Positions 24,771 to 38,262 of a DNA stretch of 64,000 nucleotides are shown piece by piece. The stretch comes from Aphrophora alni (Eukaryota > Arthropoda > Insecta > Hemiptera > Aphrophoridae), in NCBI GenBank assembly GCA_963513935.1, contig OY740768.1:43890368-43954367 (forward strand), read 5' to 3'. The translations under genes and the position numbers were made by a program. The notes under the pieces are model-generated. The model searched no databases. It was not told the origin of the DNA and worked only from the letters and a program-made list of their open reading frames with translations. The first letter of the stretch is position 1; each line of letters opens with the position of its first letter.

Positions 24771-26399
24771 AAAAAAAAAAAATTAATAATAATAAAAATA
24801 ACAAGTCAAAAAAGACGAATATTTTATTTCATACTTTCCAGTCTTAATGAGCTGTAATTATTTAACTCTCCGTGTCATTGATTAACAAAAAATTCTTTGT
24901 TTGCAAATGTCTAGAAAGACTGGATGTTTTAAGACGTGGAGAACATAAAATAAACCCTAAAATTCAAGAACTTTTTTTCAAGTATATAGGTTAGGTCAAA
25001 CACCACCTATGTACACATATACACTGAATTGTATAAACGTTAACAAAGGTTTTTGTTTAAAAATAAATATAAAGTGCATTTATTCGACGGTTAAATAAAT
25101 TCGTGTAAAAATTCTAAAGTGTGGTTTTCTATCGTACATTATATATTCTTCATCAATTTACCATATATACAGGATTAAAGATTTTATTTCCTATGAACAA
25201 ATATAAAATGAAGAATTGTTTTCAGTTTATATCTATCAATCATGAATATACTAAAAATATAAAGCATAAATTTTACAGTTTAAATTTATAAAAATAGAAA
25301 GAATTGAGTGTAAACCAATAACCCATTCCTCCCCTTATCAACGCATGTTTTAATTAAATATCTAACACGTTTAGTAAGCCTCGAAGGGTTAAATAGAGAG
25401 GGGGTGTAGGTAGTCTATGGTGGAATCTGGACCACAGGAGTTATTCAGTACAGACGCCATTTTGTCTGGAGGGGGTGCCTTTATTAAAATTATGCATAGA
25501 AAAATTTGCCAACCAGACATGATAATTCATATGACTGCATACTATCCTACATATTTCGGTCTCTATACGAACAAGAATGTGGGGAGTAATACGAAATGAT
25601 GAATGCAAGGAATCAACACAGCGTTCGGAGTTTTCGAGTTATAAAGAGTAATGTTACACAATTACCTGTCATTGTAGTTGATTGAAAATAAAGTTATCCA
25701 TTATTAGATGTAGATTTAATAATATAGACATCTTTTCCCGCAAGGTAATATTTATTTACTAGATAAAATTATGTTTATTATTCGTATGGGCCTATTTATG
25801 TTTGGCCGATAGGAAAAAAGCGTAAAAACAAAATAAACATAATATTAAGCCTAAGTGAGAGAATTGCACAGTATTGCATCTTAGTGTAAATAGCATAAAA
25901 AAACGATAAAGTGACTGATTCATAAAGTTTGGGTTCATAAATTAGTTTATTTGTAATTCTTGGTTTTATATCCTGTGTTCATTTGAAAATAACTAAAATT
26001 AATAATAATAATCAAAATAGGTTCGGAAAGTTGCTGTGCACACGTAAAACATAGCTTATTCATAAATACACCTTCCTAAACCTATGGTCCATTGTTAAAC
26101 AGTTTCATTAAATTTGTTAACGTATGAACACATAACCAAAACAAATTATATACTGACATAACGCACACCCTATATATTTGGTTATCATTAGGCCTATCGA
26201 AGTTGCAGTTAAAGGTGTGTTATTATTATGCGTGACATTTTACTTATTCATTTCTTAAATAATAGGGAATTGTTTACTTCAGTTTTTACTTTTTAAAAGT
26301 CTTAATCGTTAAATACGTCTTTCGGGAAACCAAAAGTTATGATTTAGATCAGGAAAATTTGGCAGAAAAACGTCTTAGAGCTTGCAACCATCAACAAGT
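24771..26399. other. AT-rich non-coding DNA
   Basis: No gene recognised. A short frame at 25417-25599 (MVESGPQELF start) follows a GC-richer patch but resembles no family known to me. Confidence 0.45.
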
Positions 26400-26640
26400 C
26401 ACACGTTAGTAAAAGCAAAGGTTGGTAGGTAATCGAGGTCAGACTCAGCAAGGAGTTGCCGAGAGGTCAATAAGTCAGCGAGTAAACCGGAGGTAGGGAG
26501 TGAGGCTGCAGGAAGAAGGTGATACTGTCGAACGTTACCGGAGTGCCATCGACATCGTTGAGTTCTACAGGGGAACGATCCAGGAAAACAAGTAAACGAA
26601 GGATTACGCTTGAGCAAGAGAGGTGAGCAAGCTTCGTGTG
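26400..26640. other. GC-richer island, possible exon or promoter
   Basis: About 240 bases near 50% GC stand out from flanks near 30%. On the plus strand the island ends in GAG followed by GTGAGCAAGC, a good splice-donor shape. No protein similarity was recognised in any frame. A 5' UTR exon or an unrecognised repeat are both possible. Confidence 0.25.
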
Positions 26641-27828
26641 TATTCTGTTCTTATGTTAACTTCGTAAGTATCAGCCTGTACGAAGAGAGTTTGATCTAAA
26701 TTAACCTTCTAGTCGCTTCATTGTTTTCGATCTGGGTTAAAAACAGAAATAAAATCCTTGTAATTTAAATTAATTGATCAAACCACTATCATGTAATGTA
26801 ACCATTGTTATGTTGCGCACTTGAACCACTGATAATCAAATATAAATGTAGACTATAAACATATGCAAACAAAACCATTGTAAACCACGCCGACGGTATT
26901 ATAGTATTCAAGGTCTAGGGGTCATTATTTTATCCTTTTTTATTTTATTTTTTTTATTTTGCCGAGATGACCGAGAGGTTGCTTCAAACAACAAGAAAAA
27001 AGCGTTGATTTATCAATATAGATTTGGCCAATTTTTACTTCTCCTTGCCTTTACACAGAGAAAGTTGTGATGGGTCAAGTTGTATTCAAATTTAACATTA
27101 AAAAAATCAACACACAATGTACTCACCGGTTCAGTAACCATCGCTATTATTATTATTTTTTTTAGTCAACAGTAATATTTTTCTATAAAATTATGACGTA
27201 TTAACTGTAGCGTAAACCTTTACTCTTTAACGAAAGTTGAACCGATTTACTAATTCACTACAATTGATTTTGGGTTAGACGACATTTTAAGACGGAGTAG
27301 TTGGTTAATTTCACTTGTAAACTAATAAAAATTGAACCGGCATACTATCAAGGTTATTGATAGCAGACAGATGACAGTCATTACTTTATTTTATTAAGCT
27401 TTTAGATTCGTGTGTGTATTTGTGAGAAAATTTATTTCAATGTTTTTGCATCATTTATATTTACAAAATTTCGAAAGATAATTTTAAAGATGGCTCGGCA
27501 CTATTCTTCATGAAAAATAAAACATAATTTGAATTCCCATTTCGTTTTGCATAATCTGCAACACAGGACGTATAATAAAGGGTAATGATCTTAACAAGTG
27601 GGGTAGGACAAAACAGCACTTTGAAAGGTCGACTATCAATAACCTACGATATTGTTTCTCTTGAAATCGTCGATTATCACTAAAAACTTTACAAAGATAA
27701 CGGTTATTATTGATATACCTAATTATTGTAATATTTACGTGAATGATTGCATACGTAAATATATTGCGTTTCCATAAATATTTACATACTACAAATGAAA
27801 TTGCCAAAACACAATTATATATATATAT
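26641..27828. other. AT-rich non-coding DNA
   Basis: No gene. At 26955-27000 a fragment of repeat family A (minus strand; GACCGAGAGGTTGCTTC) is visible. The 117-codon frame at 27508-27861 is not supported as a gene. Confidence 0.45.
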
Positions 27829-28050
27829 AGTGTCATCAAAAGATGAACATATAAAAATCAATAAAATTACTCACATTTCATAGTAAATATAAATCAACTA
27901 CTTCGATGCCTACAAAAAAAGGGTGAAACAAATTTGGGCTCTAGTTTTTTTTTTTTTGATAAAGGCAGTAGCCGAAATATACTAACTGGTTTATTTATAT
28001 TTACTCTCTAATATCTGATATTTTATATGTTCATCTTTTTGTGAAATCAT
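27829..28050. mobile_element. Small MITE with ~20-60-bp terminal inverted repeats at TA
   Basis: The left end contains AAAAGATGAACATATAAAA (27838-27856). The right end contains its exact reverse complement (28021-28040), with looser matching (AGTAAATATAAAT) further in. TA-rich tracts flank both sides, so insertion into TA is plausible, as in Tc1/mariner-type MITEs. Length about 220 bp, no coding. A partial relative lies at 22501. Confidence 0.6.
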
Positions 28051-28113
28051 ATATATATATATATTGAAGCCGATTCGAAGATTCATTTTAAAAAATACTT
28101 ATGATATGATATG

Positions 28114-28165
<52 letters not shown>
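28114..28165. repeat. (TG)n microsatellite
   Basis: About 26 TG units with one C interruption just after 28165. Confidence 0.95.
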
Positions 28166-28166
<1 letters not shown>

Positions 28167-28387
28167 TGTGATTTTTAATTTAGCCGCAATAAAACTGTTA
28201 CAATGTTTAGTATCGAAATGTAGAGAATCATAACTTAAATAAGATCTTATCTATAAAGAATTTTTTGAAACCCAGTCCATTGGTTCTTTAGTTTCAGGAG
28301 CACACATAACACAAAGAAAAAATAAACATATATTTACAAATTTCAATTGTTTACTTTAACATTTCGACTCCGTTTCTTTTGTCTTTG

Positions 28388-28606
28388 TTATTGAAAAGCG
28401 GAAACCACTCGGTCATTATCACCTTATAAGAAGGAAAGAGCACAAATAAAATAGGATCGGAAGAGAACAAGGGTTGCTCAAGAGATACCCGTGAGGAATC
28501 ATGAAAAAGAGGGATCTTATCCAAGACTACGCAAAAAGGTGTAGACCCAGCTAGATCCTCAGGGATGACACACCCTTACGCACTATAGTGAGCCCTTCCT
28601 CACAGA
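28388..28606 (+). repeat. Dispersed repeat family A, copy 2
   Basis: Blocks CCACTCGGTCATTATCACC, GAAGAGAACAAGGG, GAGGGATCTTATCCAAGAC, GTGTAGACCCAGCTAG and CGCACTATAGTGAGCCC define the family in this order. Confidence 0.75.
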
Positions 28607-30718
28607 ATTAGAACATTTATGATTTATCTCATTTTATCATTTTCATCCAGGACAAGGATTTTTTAAAACTTTTATCATCTACAAAACAAGTGTATAGTTT
28701 ATATTTAAATTTATCTTTGTTTGGGTTTCATACCGAAATTGGGTTTATTTGGGGTAACTCAAAGTATTAAAATAATGATAGCGCCCACGCCATTGATTTA
28801 CACATCATTTTAAAAGGAATTACCGTGTACAGAAAAACCAACCAAATCGAAGTTATATGTTGCCACTATGATCGGCGATAGACATTTTAAAAAGTGCTAA
28901 TTCCAGTTAGTTTTTACTTAAGTTTTAAATACGTTTGATTATAAAGAATATAGTTAAATTTAAAAAACAATAATTGGCTATGTATATTTTGCCCGTTCTG
29001 GCTCGTGGCCCATAGTGAAGTGAGGGGAGGAAGACTTCAAATGGATTTTTAAACTGTGAGCTATGAACCTCATAGGTTACATTGTTAATGGTTGTTGTTT
29101 AATATAACTACCTTCTTTGTAATCATACTACTATCGAATTAGAGTTAAAATGTTCTATTGGCCGCCATTCTAGACAGGGACTACCTTTTGTTGTATGGGT
29201 TTTCTGTATTTGTTAAACCCTTTAAAATAATGTATTACCTGATAGCAGTACCGTTTAAAATGTCTGAGTTGTTCAAGCCAAATCAAATATTGGGGAATTT
29301 AAATTATGTTTTATTACCATTTCAAAGTTATTCCATAAACTCAATTTTTAAAATTATAGGAAAATTCGCCTGATTTATTAAACGTTAAGTAATTAAGTCC
29401 TATGAAATTCCAAAAGCTTTTTTTTTTGTTATACACTTGTTTCAAATTTAGTTTTTGGAACACCAATATATTATATATAAATATGATATTTTTTGTAAAT
29501 AAGACTTTATCCGATTGGAACCAAATTATGTTTAATAAAATCCAAAATAATTGTGGTCAAAATAAAAAATAATAAAAAATATATATAATATGTTGCCTAA
29601 CTTCACTGGTCAACTGGTGTCATATTGTAGCTTTTGTAAGATTAAATATAAAATTTGTAAAAATCGAAACTTGATATCTGGATTTTTATAAATATACCCC
29701 GAACTGTCATTTGTGAATCAGAAGTTATAAAACTAATAAATCAAGTCACTTTATTTGTATGTATCTAGTCTATAAACAAATTTTGTATTTTAAAGAGAGT
29801 AAAGTTACCTTATTTTATTTATGGCCAGCTTACGTAGGACGAAGTAGGCCGAAGTTCGGTAAACAAAAAATAATAGAGAACAATTTTTTTCCAGCGTACT
29901 GTATGTATCATGACCCAAGGAGTACGAACAAAAAGGTAAAACAATCAACTTATTTGTTTGTTAAACTTAGTCTATTTTTATTCTTGTGTTTGAAAACAGT
30001 AGTAGCTACATTATTATTATTGCCGCTAAGAATTAACAGCTATTGGGTGGCAATAAATCAACTCTTAAAATACTTAATATAGTTAATGGATGATCTTAAT
30101 CTAATTGTAAATAATAATAACTCTAGTAGTACATTTTGAAATGTTGCAAAATAATTAAACTACCTACTTTAAAAAATAAACATATATACTCTTAATATTT
30201 CTCTGCACATAAAAGAATTGTCTTGTAGCTAAAGAAATTTCTTTTAAACATCAAAACATCATATAATTATTATAATAATTTCAAACAGAGGATGTTCCAG
30301 TTTACCTTTGTAATCTAATTTTTCCAAACAATCCATTACGAGAAGTTTGAAATCAGCTGTTGTCCTATCTATCTTTATAAAAAAAGATATAACAGAAATT
30401 CAATGTTATTTTATTGGGGAGAAGAATATGAATGAAGTAATTTTATGCTAACGGTTTATTATTGTGACAATAATAACGGTTATTAAAGGTGACAATGTCA
30501 AAGTTTTATTTAAGGGTTCTTTGTCCGTCCGTATAATAATTTATAGAAATATTGGAAATTCCAAAAGAAAATTTCGAAACGGAAGTTATAAATTGATTAT
30601 TGTCGTATTTTGTAACTATTTCAACATATATTATATTAAAGGAGGTCAATAAACTTCAATGCAATTCCTACATTAATGCTACCAACCATATTTACGACAA
30701 TCTATTCTCTTTGTGTTT
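28607..30718. other. AT-rich non-coding DNA
   Basis: No gene or element boundary recognised. The 107-codon frame at 29759-30082 has no recognisable domain. Confidence 0.45.
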
Positions 30719-30965
30719 AAAGATGAAAAGCCTCTCGGTAATCATCGTCTTAAAACATAAAAAAGAATAAAAGAACGTAAAATAAAGACTCAGCCCTCGA
30801 TTACTAGCGTCAAGATCGAAAAAGAACAAGAGTTAATCAAGATAGAACTTATGGGAAAGGCAAAAGAGAGGGATCTAACTCAAGACTACATTAAAAAACG
30901 TGTAGACCCAGATAAAGTCCCTCGGGATATCCTTTCCCGTACTCATTACAAGTGTGCACCGCTGA
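30719..30965 (+). repeat. Dispersed repeat family A, copy 3
   Basis: Blocks AGCCTCTCGGTAATCATCGTC, AAAGAACAAGAGTT, GAGGGATCTAACTCAAGAC and CGTGTAGACCCAG. The 139-codon frame at 30851-31270 begins inside this repeat, which is the main reason for not calling it a gene. Confidence 0.75.
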
Positions 30966-31635
30966 GCGTATTTACAATAAAAAAGGTTTTAAGGGAATAC
31001 CCCAAGAATAAAATAACAGAACGATGGAGGTGCTACATGCTACGTTGCTTTGAAAATAATATTCAAATATTTAATATCTATTTGTGGCCACATCACTATG
31101 CATACATCTGGAATTTCGACGAAAAAATACAATTCTTAGAAAACAAAGATCACTACTGTACTACTATTGGCTGTTTTAAACTAATTCCGTTTAAAGTAAT
31201 GATTTCTCTCTTATTCATTATTAATATCATTTGGTATTACAGTATTTGGTATTACAGTATTAACACCTGAAATTTTATAATAAGCTTCGAAATGTAAAAA
31301 CTACAAATTTAATAACATTAATATGTAAATATTAACCAAAAAATTTAACATTAAAACTAACAACAAACGTAAAGTATGATCAGTTTTAACAGAAACACAG
31401 GACTTTAAAGGAGTCTTACAAAAATAAAGTAAAGTTTGATCATATTCTGTTGTAAAGATTCAAGCGACGTAGGATGGTCGATCTAGGATATTAGGATCAT
31501 CTTCCACTTCTACAGGAATTGATTTTGGTAGTCCAAAATATTGCATAGGTGTTTAATTTCCACTCAGTCCAAAAGAATATGTTTTAATGTGGTAACAATT
31601 TGACGTAGTTGTTATTGTGAGGGAACTTTTTTGCT
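30966..31635. other. AT-rich non-coding DNA
   Basis: Continuation of a frame that starts within repeat family A (to 31270), then AT-rich sequence. No domain recognised. Confidence 0.4.
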
Positions 31636-31895
31636 TGTTGTTTGAAGCTAAAAACCTTTCTGTTCATATCCTTATAAAAGAAAAGAAGAATAGAACATAA
31701 CATGAAGACTCTCAAACTTTCGAATGCTCTAATAGCTTCAGCGTCAGAAGAGAACAAGAGTCCAAATAGGAATAATAAAAGAAAGGGATCTAACTCAAGA
31801 TTTCATGAAAAAAGTGTAGATCCAGTTAGGCGACCAATGGATTGCCGCGATGGTACACATTGTAGTGAACTTGGTCCTCACTTGAGGGTGAGTCA
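31636..31895 (+). repeat. Dispersed repeat family A, copy 4
   Basis: Blocks TTGTTTGAAGC, CGAATGCTCTAATAGCTTCA, GAAGAGAACAAGAG, AAGGGATCTAACTCAAGA and GTGTAGATCCAGTTAGG. The 79-codon frame at 31702-31941 lies wholly within the repeat. Confidence 0.75.
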
Positions 31896-34800
31896 ACATA
31901 TGTTAATTGGGAAGACAGGTTCTCCGCGTCTTGATGGATAGATGAAGGATTTGAAAGGATAGCTGTTAAAAGAAAATGTCAAAAAGAGATTACTGATTAT
32001 ATTCGTGGTATTATTCTTTTCAAGGGTATTTATAAAACGAACAATATTTCATTTTAATGATAATAATGTTCTGCACGCTTTCACGACTAGGCTTCAACTC
32101 CATTCATATTAGAAACAGGCATTATTTGTTATGTTATATTGTGTATATTGATTGGATTCATTGGAAAATATTGATAATGAACGGGTCATTGTGTGTGTGG
32201 AGGACGAGGAGGGGTGGAGAAAGGTAAAATGCAGCTTTGAAGTAACTAATCCAATCCTAACAAACACATCCCCAGTCCTCCCTCCCTTTCAGAAATAACG
32301 ATCTGGTGCTAATTTAACCTATCATTGTTGTTTAGTTTACAAATGTGTGTTGGAACCACTGTCAATTTATTCGCATTACTCAACTGAATGGGTTTTTTAT
32401 GTTGTTGCAAATTTAGTTGTATTCGATTTGTTTATTACCGAAATTTATCATACCTTATTAATGGTGAGATTCGAGGTTTTCCTTCATTTACTAAAACTAT
32501 ACAGTAGTAAGTACAATCCATAATTAAATGATGATTTTCGGTTTGACTTCAGATTAATAGTTTGCGTCATGAACTTATTGTGACCACAAGTTTATTTATT
32601 TTACTGTTGTTAGATTAGTGGATTCAAATTATAATTTTAAAGTGCTCAGTTCGGGACAACATTTTCTTTTTTTATTTCTGGGGAGTGGGGGTCTTTTTAG
32701 ACCAGTTACATTCTTTGGTGCAGGAAATGTTATTATTATCTTGGGTTGTAATGAGCGAATTTTAATTAAATCGATATCAATATGAGCTCTAGAATAGTTA
32801 CAAATTATTAGCTTAACGATCATATTGTAATTATTGTTTATACAAATTAAAAATCGCCTAATCGTAAATTATAAACCAATTTCTGTATCCTTACGAAGAT
32901 TTTGATGAAAATCTTTACTTTTGGGAAATAATGTTGTTTGTATGGGAAGTAAACATCACTACAGAGTTCAGATCAGAATTTTTATCCTATCCTCTAAAAA
33001 TCACGATTATGCCTAAACTTCATAAAACAGTGTCATTTTTATAAAAAATTCCAAATGTGTTAAAATTAATTTTGTTTTATATACTTATGTTATGAAACCT
33101 CAAGTATATCGCGATTTGTAAAGGTTAAGTTCATTATTTTGATTTGAAATATTGAGTTTGTTTTTACTCCATGCAGCATTATTTCCGAATAGCATCGATT
33201 TTCATCAAACAAATACTAGTATAGCGTAATTATTTTTTTATGGTTTTGATTTTGTCAGGAACAATATGAACAATCGAATCACTCAGACGTATTCTAAAAC
33301 TAATAACTAACATTTTGCCAGCGGTTTCATTAAAATCCGTCCATTAGATACAGAACTACTAAAATTACACAAAAATATATTTTGCAACTTTAAGACTCTA
33401 CTCCACCTTCGCCATATTGGATTAATCACTATTAAGTACTACTGTTTAATGCTAAACTTGAGAATTTGTTTTGATATTGGTTTTGTGCAACGGCCACCGC
33501 GCAATAATAGTATTAGTAACTCACAGATCTGCCATGTCTTGGCTCTAGTGCCAATCTGCCAATTTCATTTCAGTCCCGTGGAACAAATATGTTGGGACTG
33601 CACTACGGAATGAATCTGTATACTTGTCACCCCCTCCCCTCCTCATACTCCTCCCCAAACAAGATACAAATAAATTAGATTTTCCGAAACATGCACTTAT
33701 CGATTTTTTTTTGTCAAAAATATATTTCTATCATCAACCGTCAAAAATCGCGTGTCGAAAATAACTATTTTCGGGAATTAGAGTAATCAAGCAACGAAAG
33801 TTGTTTACTGCAATTTTAGCAATTACCACACTTGTCCTATTTTATGCATGTCAGCTATTACAAAAGAATGGCGAAATAATTGTTAACTATTTAAAATTCT
33901 ATTTTAATGAAACTTAATCCGTTCCCTCATTTAAAAGTATGCCAAACACTATATTTGTGTCAAGTGAACTAAACAAATTATTCATCTAAAAAATATACAA
34001 TTATTTTTAATTCTATGACCATTGTGTTGACAACTGTAAACCGTACTTTTGTTGCACTCTGTATCATGTATTTACTTTTCTGTTGTTTGTTACACTTATA
34101 CATCCTGTTTACAAACAAAACAGGAGCGTCTGTTTAATTAAATAAGCAATCAGTAGCCAACACTACGAATAACTTTTCAACTTCTCTGAACTAAAACTTC
34201 ACGAAATTCAATTTAAGCGGTAGAGCCATTGATTCCTGGAGATTTACGTTTCACCGGATTCATTTGCGATAATTCAAAACGGATTAGTTTGCGTGGAGTT
34301 TTGGCCAAATAATGTTTACGTATTATGGTATTGTTTTACTCTAAGCTCCATTTAGTTGATGATAGTAATTATAATGACAAAAATAGAAACGCAGTACCCA
34401 GTTGAAAGGAATAGAATGCATGGTCGTTTATTTCTAAACATTATTCTGGTAATTTCATATAATAAGTAAACGTGACCATTTAGACAAACAGTGGAAGTGA
34501 TGAGATTGTACATTTTAATTATCTAATAACACCGCCTAAGATATTTTAGATTTTTGAGTTTAAATTTCAGGTATAAAATTTCATGTGACAGAATTCCAAA
34601 TTATAGTTTTAGAAATAACGAATTTAATATTTCATAATTAATAATAGAGTTTCAGACAAAATTAAAAATTTACATATTTTACCTAAATTAAATTGCGCAA
34701 GTTGAAACCACTCTCATCTGATTAAAAACTAGGCTCACATTATGTAATCTGCCACCCCTAACCACACCGACACGGTCAGTTGTTTCTGATATTATTTTAT

Positions 34801-35246
34801 ATTACTGTCAGTTAAACATTGCTAATGCTTCAATAGTTTACAGTGCGTTTAGTGTCGTAGCTATGTTATTATCTAATTATTTGTAAGAGACTATTGCAAT
34901 AATCAAAACTTTCGTTCCGTCAGGATCCTTCAAACAAATACAGGATATATACGCTGATAAGTTAATGTAAGAATTCCGTCAAAGCGTAGTATTTAAGATT
35001 CGGTTAAAAATAGCGTATTAAAGGATTTGTAACAAATGTAAAACGAAATGCCATTTTCTGTTAGGGCTTCAGCTTGGCACTTGGCTGATATTCAACTTAG
35101 GATTTCCTTAAACCGGAACAATTTGTGTAAAAATTATCACGAAATAAACCTATCGTGGATCCGATATTTTTTGATTCGACTATCAACAAAGAAAAGTATC
35201 TCAGAGTTTTAGGCGTATTCTACGCTTGGTTGACTGATAGTGAATA
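31896..35246. other. AT-rich non-coding DNA
   Basis: No gene recognised over 3.3 kb. Some stretches (33100-33450) look like decayed dispersed repeats, but no firm copy was matched. Confidence 0.45.
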
Positions 35247-35254
35247 ATTGTTAG
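35247..35254. repeat. 8-bp target site duplication, left
   Basis: ATTGTTAG, repeated exactly at 36050-36057 on the other side of the element. Confidence 0.8.
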
Positions 35255-36049
35255 TAGTGATGTGTAAGTTCGAAATAAAAAATACTCGGTGAATCCGAGT
35301 ATCAAAAACCTCGGAGCATTCCGAGTATTAAAATCCTCGGTTTCGTGTTAAATTATTCGGACGAAATCCTCGTAACTAGGAACAAGGAGGAGGTAATGTG
35401 CGAGTATGAATTCGAAATAAAATCCTCGGACAACGAAATTCGTTAGTATTGTGTCAATTCCAAATAAAATGCTCCGTGTTTCTACTTTGGTTATATTAGT
35501 TTCTAAGCTGATTTTTCACTACACATTAATTAAACATTACGATTTTGAGTTAAAATGATTAAGTTTGGGTAACAAGTTCAATTTAAAATAATAATATCCA
35601 TTTATTTACACATTAACAAAAAGTAAATTAAATTATTATTTAATTGTTATTATTTATATTTAAAAAAAATATTAATAGGTTACCATCTTTATAAAAAATA
35701 TAGTAAATTAGCTTATTTTAAATAACAACTAAATTATTAATGTTGGTAATAATTGTACTAACGTTAAATTACCGAATTTGTGTCGAGGCAGGATAATATT
35801 TAATTACGTATTACAAGTGCCAATCACATATTGTTTAAAAAAAAAAAAAAACTTGGTGGATCATTCTAACAGATAGAACGCATAAGTGTAGGTTTATCTA
35901 AAACGATCTGATTGGTAAAGCTGAGTTCGAATCCGATGCGCAAAATCATTCTGTGCAGATACTCGATTTCGAAAGAATAATACGAGTATTGAAATCATTT
36001 GAAACCGAGTAATTCGAGTATCCATTTCACCCGAGTATCATCATCGCTA
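35255..36049. mobile_element. Non-autonomous hAT-type transposon
   Basis: 795 bp bounded by TAGTGATG at the left and CATCGCTA at the right (reverse complement TAGCGATG), flanked by perfect 8-bp direct repeats ATTGTTAG. An 8-bp duplication with short YAG-type inverted ends is the hAT signature. Sub-terminal ACTCGG/CCGAGTAT motifs recur inverted at both ends (35282-35343 and 35992-36037) and may bind transposase. No transposase frame. Inside, near 35930, is GAGTTCGAATCC, which fits a tRNA B-box, but no tRNA fold is seen. Confidence 0.8.
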
Positions 36050-36057
36050 ATTGTTAG
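36050..36057. repeat. 8-bp target site duplication, right
   Basis: ATTGTTAG, matching 35247-35254. Confidence 0.8.
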
Positions 36058-36454
36058 TACTGTTTCTTTCACCCAGATTGAGCGACATGACGTCTTGCAT
36101 TACGTTTATGCAGCAGTATAGAAGAAAGTATCGTCAGCATAGATCTGTGGCCTACACAATTCCCGGATTAGTCTACACGCGATTCTTGAAGGCGTAACTG
36201 AAGATGTATATTCAATGTGATATCAAAGCCACTGAATATACCATCGGTTGTCTCCTTATAAAAGTAAAAATACATTTCTGTTCATGGCGCTCCATCCAAT
36301 ATCGTAAGTAAAATAAATATGTCAACTTTCAAGACTTTATAAGGTTTTATTTCTCATTTATAAATGTCAATGTATTACCGCATTGGTGGTTGCTGGGGCA
36401 GTTAGGGTGATCTTGCCGGTTAATAAAATAATCAACTATATGTAATATTGTAAA

Positions 36455-36544
36455 ATGAGTGACAAATTGTTAAAACACTTAATGTACGCCAGTATGATGT
36501 TGTGCGTAGGTATGGCTGCAATGCTAGGGCTACTGCAAACTTAA
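36455..36544 (+). CDS. Candidate 29-residue membrane micropeptide
   Basis: ATG frame beginning MSDKLLKHLMYASM and ending GLLQT before TAA. Apart from the polar start it is a single hydrophobic, Met-rich segment of about 20 residues, a plausible membrane span. A GTAAGT donor at 36304 and a CAG at 36399-36401 outline a possible 98-bp intron upstream; the acceptor has a weak pyrimidine tract. The frame resembles the one at 52071-52154 (shared D/E-KLLK, AS and VG positions). No known family recognised. At this size chance is a real alternative. Confidence 0.25.
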   Translation: MSDKLLKHLMYASMMLCVGMAAMLGLLQT

Positions 36545-37943
<1,399 letters not shown>

Positions 37944-38262
37944 AAACACCACTCCATCTTTTTCAAAATGTCTCTATACGTGAGTAAAAAACACCACTCT
38001 ATCTTCTTCAAAATGTCTCTACGTGAGTAAGAAAACACTACTCCATCTTCTTCAAAATGTTTCTATACGTGAGTAAAAAAACACCACTACATCTTCTTCA
38101 AAATGTTTCTATACGTGAGTAAAAAAACACCACTACATCTTCTTCAAAATGTCTCTATACGTGAGTAAAAAATCACCTTTACATCTTCTTCAAAATGTCT
38201 CTATACGTGAGTAAAAAAAACCACTCCACCTTCTTCAAAATGAGTCTATACGTGAGTAATAA
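37944..38262 (+). repeat. ~45-bp minisatellite, 7 copies
   Basis: Seven copies of a unit built from ACACCACTCCATCTTCTTC, AAAATGTCTC and TATACGTGAGTAAAAA. Copies differ by a few substitutions and A-run length. Confidence 0.95.

Noticed and set aside
30851..31270. 139-codon frame
   Set aside because: Its first third lies inside dispersed repeat family A, and the remainder resembles nothing known.
35860..35950. tRNA-like B-box GAGTTCGAATCC
   Set aside because: No A-box at the proper distance and no cloverleaf fold could be drawn. It lies inside the hAT-type element, so it is a chance match or a SINE relic.
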